DNA of 64,000 nucleotides, from positions 2,659 to 66,658 of the forward strand of contig BFEA01000227.1 in NCBI GenBank assembly GCA_003427395.1. Reading direction: 5' to 3'. This document shows positions 57,130-64,000 of the stretch, piece by piece. The translations under genes were made by a program, and so were the position numbers. Position 1 is the first letter of the stretch; the number at the start of each line of letters is the position of its first letter. This DNA is from Chara braunii. Lineage: Eukaryota; Streptophyta; Charophyceae; Charales; Characeae. The notes under the pieces were generated by a model. The model ran no database searches and was not told the origin of the DNA. It saw nothing but the letters and a program-made list of their open reading frames with translations.

Positions 57130-58500
57130 CGCCTATAGTGATACATATTTGCGGCTCGCCTGCTGGCCCGTGGTTGTGAAGAGTAACCAAGTCCACTCGA
57201 GTCCGGACTTCACGAAATTCCAAAATGGAATCACCTGACGAGGTTGCTCGACTATTTCCTGAAGTTCGGATCCCGGCGGACTTCAGCGCGGTCGGACAAC
57301 AAAGCGGACTTGGTGTCTGGGGTTGCACGCTTGCTCGAACAACGGCACAACACAAGTCCGCCCGCATCCGAACTCCCCGTGTTGTCCCGACTGGGCATCG
57401 AAGCGCGGACGCTGGCCAAGTCTACCGCCGAACTTGACATATCGAGAAATCGGTCACCTGAAGAAGTTCGGATTCCGGCGAACTTCTTGTATCCAACCGA
57501 CCGAAATCGGGCCCTTGATGCGCCTGCGGTTTTCGACAGGTTTGCATGGTTGAGCAACCCCGTCAGGTGAATCCATTTCAAAGCACCGTGAAGTCCGAAC
57601 TCGAGCGGACTTCGCTACTGTTCACAACCACCGGCGGGAACCCGAAGTTCGCTGGGATCCGAGGTTGGCAAGATTGCGTGGACGAGACACGACTGTCCAT
57701 AAAACTCGCCGTCCCAAACTTTCTTGAAGTTCGGATCCCGGCGGACTACACATTTTTATAAATCATCAGTTGTGGTTGTGGTCTGGGGTCGCACCGCGTG
57801 TTAGAACAACGGGACAAGTCCACACGCATCGGGACTTGACGTGTTGTCCCGACTGGGCATCCAAGCACGGTCGCTGGCCATGTCTATCTCCGAACTTGGC
57901 CTATCGAAAAATCGGTCAGCAGAAGAAGTTCGGAATCCAGCGAACTTCGTGTATCCAACCGACCGACATCGGTCCCTTTATGCGCCTCCGGATTTCGACA
58001 TGCTTGCGTGTTTGAGCAACCCCTTCAGGTGATTCCATTTTGGAGTACCGTGAAGTCCGGACTCGAGCGGACTTCGCTACTGTTCACAACCACCGTCTGG
58101 CACGCGAGCCGCAAACATGTCTCACTATAGGCGGGAACCCGAAGTTCGCCGGGATCCGAACTTGGCAAGATTGCGTGGAAGAGACACAGCAGTATATAAA
58201 ACTCGCCATCCCAAACTTTGTTGAAGTTCGGATCCCAGCGGACTTCACATTTTCTCAAATCATCAGTTGTGGTTGTGGTCAGGGGGTGCACCGCGTGTTG
58301 GAACAACGGCACAAGTCCGCCCAAATCCGGATGCACGGTCGCTGGCCATTTCTACCTCCGAATTTGGCATACCGGAAAATCGGTCAGCAGAATAAGTTCG
58401 GATTCCGGCGAACTTCCTATATCCAACCGACCGACATCGGTCCCTTGATGCGCCTGCGGATTTCGACACGTTTGCATGGCTGAGCTAACCTACGGGGTCC
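57130..58500. repeat. Three units of about 460 bases carrying paired motifs (D2)
   Basis: Units begin near 57130, 57584 and 58046. Each has four to five motif copies spaced roughly 80-125 bases apart with mostly alternating orientation (for example 57640, 57725, 57819, 57926 in unit 2 and 58139, 58222, 58311, 58393 in unit 3). Shared sequence between motifs includes TTCACAACCACCG, TCAGTTGTGGTTGTGGTC and ATCCAACCGACCGACATCGG. Confidence 0.85.
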
Positions 58501-58562
58501 TGCAGGGACAAACGAAAATGTGAACTTCACCGGAATCCGAACTTCTTCTACTGAGCAATGTT

Positions 58563-58725
58563 CGTGGTTCAATGATCATTAAGTTTCGATGACCGACGAG
58601 GATCAACGTCAAGAGGCATTCGATGTCCGCCAAGGTTCGACATCCAACGAGGTTCGATGCACGCTGAGGTTTGATGTGGAGCATGGTTCGATGGCCAACA
58701 GGGTTCAATGTGCAACATGGTAGAG
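58563..58725. repeat. 21-base TTCGATG minisatellite (D2)
   Basis: Counterpart of 37746-37912 with about seven units. Confidence 0.75.
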
Positions 58726-59197
58726 ACGGAGTGCTTTGTGTCCTTTCACGTGAGGTTCCGGCCCTGAGCAGAACGGATGGGGATCAATCTTTTCCCGAGC
58801 GAGTAATCCTTTCATTGGTTTTGAACGTGATCGTGAGAGTGAAGAAGTGAATGAAACGACTGACAGACCACACTGTCGTTGACGCTGCTTTGAATATCCA
58901 AACATTTCGCGAACGCAAAACTAAATCAAATTGCTTGATAGACATCAATCAAACAATCGATTGGTCAGGCAATCTGTCAGGATCAACTGACTGATCGACT
59001 GCTCGGTTGGTGGTCGGTCGCCTGCTTGGTCGGTTGATCTATCGCGCAAAGGGTGCGGCTGCGAACAGCAAACAATGCAAATGACCGCAACACACAAGCG
59101 GTTATATTAATCACCGATCGCGAGCAATCTGTTCGTGTTCCTCGATTGGTAGGTTGGACGCGTTTGCTGTCTCGACATGGTCACCTCGTGCTTTGAA

Positions 59198-59550
59198 TAA
59201 TCATCCATTGGGCAGATTGGGGCCGATAACATCACGACAGCACACAGCATCAATCACCCGGTTACCGGGTGATTGATGCAGTGTGCTGTCCTAATGTTAT
59301 CGCCCCCGATCTGTCCAATGGATGATTAATCATTGTCAGGAGATGAATTGACCAATCACGAATCATTGATTATTCATTCATTGGGCAGATCGGGGGCGAA
59401 AACATTTCAACAGCACACAACATCAATTACCTGATCTGTCCAATCATTGATTAATCATTGTCACGCGATGAATCCACCCGATTGATGCAGTGTGTTGTCC
59501 TAATGTTATCGCCCCCAATCTGACCAATGAATGATTAATCAATGTTTCGT
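59198..59550. repeat. Long palindrome and related inverted repeats (D2)
   Basis: 59198-59262 and 59264-59329 are near-perfect inverted copies centred on CCCGGTTACCGGG, with GGACAGCACAC, GATAACATxA and AATCATCCATTGG in each arm. A related looser pair follows at about 59380-59440 and 59470-59545. In DNA this could extrude as a cruciform, and in RNA as a 65-bp hairpin. Confidence 0.85.
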
Positions 59551-59639
59551 GATTGGTCGATTCATCGCGTGCGCATTCTACACATTGTCGCTACGTCCTC
59601 GATCGGAGCTTTCGTGATTGTTCGGTTTAATGCAGCAGG

Positions 59640-59680
59640 ATCTCATACACGCACACGCATGCACACACACACACACACAT
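59640..59680. repeat. CA microsatellite, short
   Basis: ACACGCACACGCATGCACAC followed by (AC)n. It lies between the palindromes and the 59.7-60.1 kb GATCAATCGA repeats. Confidence 0.8.
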
Positions 59681-60264
59681 TGTCACCGCGTGTGTTCTGA
59701 TGTTACCATCGAGACGAGCGAGAAACAAACGCCGTCATAACATTGGGACAGGACACACGATCAATCGACCTATCACGAGTAATCTGTTCGTGTATCACGA
59801 TTGGTCGATTGGATCGGACGCGTCCAGTCTACCGATCTCGAAACTCGAACAGATTACTCGTGATCGGTCGATTGATCGTGTGCGTTGTGCCAACGTTATA
59901 TCGCGTGCGTTGATTAATCATCCATCCCACAGCACAGAGTATAAATCGAGTGTGGTCAGTGCTCATGATCTGGTCTCGTCTCGTGATTGGTCGATTCATC
60001 ACCTTTGCAGTGTGGACATTGTCACCTCTTGTTCGATCCGAGCTTTTGTGACTGATCCGTTGAATACATATTAGCAGGAGCACACACCATCCGGCGGACA
60101 ACAATCCGTGCCACGTTATAACCTACGCAATCGTTGGATAGTTTGCCCGCACATCACTCATCCCCGAATACACCAGGAACAAACTCGAAATGCAAACCAT
60201 GTCATTCGTCCCTGGCCGCACACCTTCGGGCGCGTCTCCGCGCGTCCAATCTGAGCAATCATAC

Positions 60265-60400
60265 ACATGCACGCACACATGCAAAAACACACACACGCAC
60301 GTGCATACACACACGTGCCCCTGTGGTACAGCATACTCGAAAGACAAGCACAAACACGCACACGCACACAGACACACACACACACCCGCGCCCACCCACC
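60265..60400. repeat. CA microsatellite (D2)
   Basis: Interrupted (CA)n, counterpart of 39296-39420. Confidence 0.9.
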
Positions 60401-61192
60401 CAATATAAACACACTCCTTTCGGATGCGTCCTCACTCACCGTGTGGAGCTGTCGAGTTGTGATGCGTGCGAACCCCGACGTCAACCGGGACTGAACTGTG
60501 TTGAACTTTTTCTATGTGCTTTGCGATAGCGAGGGTGATGCGTGGAGTGGCGGGCACGCCTTTCGACGGAGCCCGGAAGCGTCGACGGAAGGTCGACTCG
60601 CGACGTCGAAGATGACGTGGACAGCGACGCGGAAGGAAGAGGAAGACGCGAGCAGGTGGAGGACATGCGGGGTGCGTCGATGCTACGGATGCGCGCATGG
60701 TGGCGGACGTGCGACCCTTCGCTGTGCCGGCTATGGCCCTCCGGCGGTGCAGGGCGCTGGTGTTGACGACAGTGGCAGTGTGAGGCGTCCGTCCGGCAAC
60801 ATCTCCCCCGCGAAATTGCAGAATGCGGAGTGGTAGGCCCGGGCGTCTCTCGTATTTGTAGGCGCGCGGGTTTCGGGTCCCCTCTGGGTCGCCGCAAGAC
60901 GGTTGGATTCGCGCATCGTGCGGTGGCTACACGTCAAAATTCCCGCGAGGGGAACACGGTGCGCACGAAATGACAAAACGGTCCCTGTGGCCTAGCCCTG
61001 TCGGGATGTCATGAAAAAAAAGGGCCCCTTGCTCCGGGCCCCTTGCGTTCGTGTCGTTGGGTTCGCAGGCACCACCAGAGGACGTTTCAGGCCGCGCGGG
61101 GGGGGGGCGGTATGTGTTTTCCAGGCTGGGGCGGGGTTGGGGGAAGGGGGGGGGGGGGGGTTGGGGCAGTGGTCAGTGCGAAGCCGGCGTCG

Positions 61193-61220
61193 GGCCGTCC
61201 GATTTGCAGATCGGACGACC
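61193..61220. other. Conserved GTCCGAT hairpin (D2)
   Basis: GGCCGTCCGAT, loop TTGCAG, ATCGGACGACC. Identical loop and ten of eleven stem pairs compared with 40265-40292. Preceded by a G run (61146-61160). Confidence 0.6.
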
Positions 61221-61820
61221 ATCGTGCGTCTGCTTACATCTCGTGTGTGCCAATTTGTGCACACGCGGCCAGCGTGCGTCTTCGAGCGTGACGTGGGGTG
61301 CGACGCCAGTTCAACAACTGCCTGGGGTCTGGCGCAGCCCATTTGCAGCTCCAGCCCGACGAGCGCATGCACGCGCGACGTCACCTCTGCGACCTTCTCC
61401 ATCGCCTTCGCTGATCCGCTGTCGCGCCACGTATCTCTGCGAGCGTGCGTGTGCGTTTCCTCTCGTCATCGCGTCAGTCGCCTCGTTCCCGTTCATCCAA
61501 CCGCTCATGCATTCCGGTTGTGGGAACGCTCATCGCCTTTTCCGTTCCTCGTCAACACATGTGTCCGTCGTCGTCTTCGCTTTGTCCTCGTCACACATCT
61601 GAGCCAACCCTCCAAGGTACAGTGCTGTCCTGGCTGCCAACGTGTCAGCCGTCGACTACAAATGTTGGGGTGTCGGGGTGCATGTTTGTCCGCACATGAA
61701 AGTCTCTGCATCGCGACACGTGTCGCGGGTAGAGGGCGCTGTTGTCGTCGTGTCGGATCTCGTGCGTCCATTCTGGATCGCTAATTCCTTTTTTATTATT
61801 CCGTTCCTTGCCGTGTGTTC

Positions 61821-62160
61821 ATTCTAGCTCGTTCATTCCTTTTCTCTCTGGTTCATTCGTTTTATGACTTCATTGCTTATTCCTTTTTTTTACGAACTGA
61901 GCGTTCTGTTCCACTCCCACCTAGATGAGTCTTACAGTGCTCATTCTAGCTCGTTCATTCCTTTTCTCTCGAGTTCATTCCTTTTATGACTTCATTGCTT
62001 ATTCCTTTTTTTTACGAACTGAGCGTTCTGTTCCACTCCCACCTAGATGAGTCTTACAGTGCTCATTCTAGCTCGTTCATTCCTTTTCTCTCGAGTTCAT
62101 TCCTTTTATGACGTCGTTGCTTGTTCCTCTTGCTAACGAACTGAACAGTGTGATGCACTC
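61821..62160. repeat. 120-base tandem repeat (D2 only)
   Basis: Units start at 61821, 61944 and 62064, with ATTCTAGCTCGTTCATTCCT and CCACTCCCACCTAGATGAGT. D1 has only a single diverged unit near 41090-41220. Confidence 0.85.
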
Positions 62161-62264
62161 CCACACACATGTGTCTAACAGGATTTCGTTTTTTTTTTAA
62201 GTTACACGAAAACATCACTCGGAGTCTCCTTCACACGTGTCTTTTGTCATCACTGGAAATGAAA

Positions 62265-62335
62265 GGCTAGGTAAGACAAAGGTCATGTGTTGGACTGCAA
62301 ATCCTCGAATGCTGGTTCGATTCCGTCGCGGGGGG
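62265..62335 (+). pseudogene. trnC: Mitochondrial-type tRNA-Cys(GCA) relic
   Basis: Starts GGCTAGGTAAGACAAAGG, then the anticodon arm TTGGACTGCAAATCC with anticodon GCA, then the T-arm TGGTTCGATTCCGTC. Known plant mitochondrial tRNA-Cys begins GGCTAGGTAACA and has the same GGACTGCAAATCC arm. Here the 3' acceptor strand that should pair with GGCTAGG is replaced by a G run, so it is a pseudogene. Its location inside the duplicated nuclear segment suggests mitochondrial DNA captured before the duplication. Confidence 0.65.
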
Positions 62336-62514
62336 GCAACCGCACGAGCAGCACACACCATCGTCGCGGCGGGTGTGGTGGGCCAGAAGCGGGTGCCACA
62401 TGGGATGCGCGAGATGGCAGTCGGTGTTAAGCATCGCTCGGTGTCACGCGTGCGACGGTTGTTGATCACCCACGTGGCATGCAGTGGCTGACTCGTGCGC
62501 TGGAGAGGGGTGGT

Positions 62515-62868
62515 GATCAACAACGGGAAAACTCATCGCTCCGTGATCAGGTTCTCGCCACTGAACATGTGGCTTTGTTGCCGTAGAGACCACGTGTCAA
62601 CCCATGCAGACATGTTGTCGTCTCGATCCCGCATGCTCCTGGCGCTGGTCGTGATCGATGCGCTGGAGCATTCCTTGCGACCAGCGACAGGCGTGTGCGC
62701 GCGACTTCCACATTGACAACGCACACGCTGGGCGCGCGAGATAGAGAACGACATCGCCGATCGCAACAATGATGATGTGGTTTCTTCGGCGTGATCGCCG
62801 CTTGTTTCGTGGCAAAAACCTCAACACGAAATGATGGCCTCGTTAAATAACGAACAACTCGCCCTCCT
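62515..62868. repeat. Foldback inverted repeat (D2)
   Basis: Counterpart of 41474-41885. Arms include GATCAACAACGGG with the complement of TTAAATAACGAACAAC, and AGGTTCTCGCCA with TGGCAAAAACCT. Pairing is less complete than in D1. Confidence 0.65.
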
Positions 62869-63149
62869 CCGCGGTACTGGTCTCAACTAATGCAAAGTGT
62901 CATGGTGTTGCCGTCGCGTGGCCATGGGAAAGACCACGCGCACATGACAGCACATGGTACTGATCTCTAGTGTTGTAAAATGTCATGGTGCGGCCGTCAC
63001 GTGGCCATGGGAAAGAGCACGCGCACATGACAACACAACACTCGATTGTTTTAGTTCGCCGGGATCCGGACTTCCCTTTCCGTAGGCGACTATGCCTTTT
63101 TTGTTCCGCGCGTGCACTTGCAACGGCGTCCCAGATTGCCCTGATGAAT

Positions 63150-63492
63150 AACTGCTGCAAGACAAGACTTTCAACTTCCGGGGGTGGAGTGAATAGCTCC
63201 GGACGCCCTACCAGTCGCCACCGTCAAAGGGCTGCAACACGAAGTTCGGATCCCAGCGGACTTGCAATTTCGAGCTTGCGATGTGGCGGGCTGCTCACGT
63301 GATTGTTTGCGTTCTCCATTGCATGGAAAACGCAAACAATCACATGCTCAGCCCGCCGCATCGCAAGCGCGAAATTGTAAGTCCGCTGGGATCCGAACTC
63401 CGTGTCGCAGCCGTATGACGGGGGCGACTGGCAGGGCGTCCGGAGCTATCGACTCCGCCCCGAGAAGTTGAAACCCTGTCCAGCAATAGTTG
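63150..63492. repeat. Large palindrome, arms about 170 bases (D2 only)
   Basis: 63150-63320 and 63322-63492 are close inverted copies, centred near CCATTGCATGG (63316-63326) with ATTGTTTGCGTT on one side and AACGCAAACAAT on the other. Both arms contain the semi-palindromic motif (about 63240 and 63377) and TCCGGACGCCCT or its complement. D1 has only one arm, at about 42090-42260. Confidence 0.9.
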
Positions 63493-64000
63493 CGCTGTTT
63501 CAAACATAACGCTAACACCGTGCGCTGCCATTGCACGCGCACGGTATGAAACGAAGCGCATCTGACGTTTTCTTTCACCTTCGGGACCGCACGGGCGTTC
63601 CATTTCTGTGTTGTCGTCTCAAACGGAAATTCGTCAACGGTTTATAGGAGTGCTTTGGGGGTCCTGGCAACAGGGGGATTTTTCGAAGTCCCTCATGGAT
63701 GGCCTTCGCTTGGTGTTGCCGCAGAAAAAAATGTTCCAATCGCAGCGCCCACAGCAAAAACGAGACGCGTCTTGCTCTCGATCAACACACTCCTGTAGTT
63801 CTCAAGTTCGGACTCGGGCGGACTTCGCGGTCTGTAGTCACTCTAATAATCTGCGGCCAAGTTCGAAGCTTGGCGAAATTAATTGCGCCCTGTGGTCCCG
63901 AACCCTGCAACCGGCCATTGCACGAGCGCGGCCTCGCCTTGTTCGTGGGAATAATTGGGGTTCGTAGGGGTGGTTTGTGGGTGCATAACAAAGGGTTTTG

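Larger units (their letters stand above)
56870..64000. repeat. Segment D2, second copy of D1
   Basis: Colinear with 35440-43824 and running off the window. Differences include a cleaner 3-unit motif array, longer palindromes at 59.2 kb, a fuller tRNA-Cys relic, a different tandem array at 61.8 kb and an inverted duplication at 63.15-63.49 kb. No protein gene was identified. Confidence 0.8.

Overview
The window is nuclear DNA of a eukaryote, very probably a green-lineage alga or plant. It has no operons or ribosome-binding sites, abundant microsatellites, a 5'-truncated non-LTR retrotransposon with a poly(A) tail, a Ty3/Gypsy-type gag with an initiator-Met primer site, a fragment resembling U2 snRNA and a mitochondrial-type tRNA-Cys relic of the kind found in land plants and charophytes. 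From general familiarity with such protein families I would guess a charophyte such as Chara; this is inference. No intact host gene is visible. Essentially everything I can support is mobile, repetitive or decayed.

Layout. 1-10.5 kb: retroposon-like tails in opposite orientation at both ends, a foldback DNA transposon (0.52-1.34 kb), a U2-like pseudogene (3.1 kb), an AT-rich nested satellite (4.0-6.1 kb), an old fragment of a protein that recurs later (6.3-6.7 kb), and two tandem repeats (8.8-10.1 kb). 10.5-14.9 kb: non-coding DNA, a probable LTR, primer-binding site and broken gag. 14.9-26.9 kb: copy 1 of a large element, all genes on the minus strand. 27-35 kb: a hairpin minisatellite, microsatellites, a LINE tail and tRNA-like debris. 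35.4-43.8 kb: a repeat-rich segment (D1). 43.8-56.8 kb: copy 2 of the large element. 56.9-64 kb: a second copy of D1 (D2). Element plus D segment therefore form two units in the same orientation.

The large element (12-13 kb per copy) is the most interesting object. In its own direction (minus strand) it carries: gene A, of unknown family, also present as an old fragment at 6.3 kb; a gene of about 1,490 codons whose product looks like a ParB/sulfiredoxin-fold domain followed by a beta-class N4/N6 DNA methyltransferase-like domain; acidic low-complexity coding sequence; and a Ulp1/C48 SUMO-protease-like gene. It ends in about 1 kb of subterminal repeats beginning AACATGTTATTC. Both copies are broken by stops and frameshifts, mostly at different positions, so neither is likely to work as it stands.

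The second notable signal is a semi-palindromic motif, arms GAAGTTCG and CGAACTTC around an asymmetric 8-base centre CCGGGATC. It occurs at least 60 times in both orientations between 17 and 64 kb. It concentrates beside the large element's genes and in D1/D2 and is also found inside the element's coding sequence. Its shape is that of a recombinase site or a transcribed hairpin, but no function can be shown from sequence alone.
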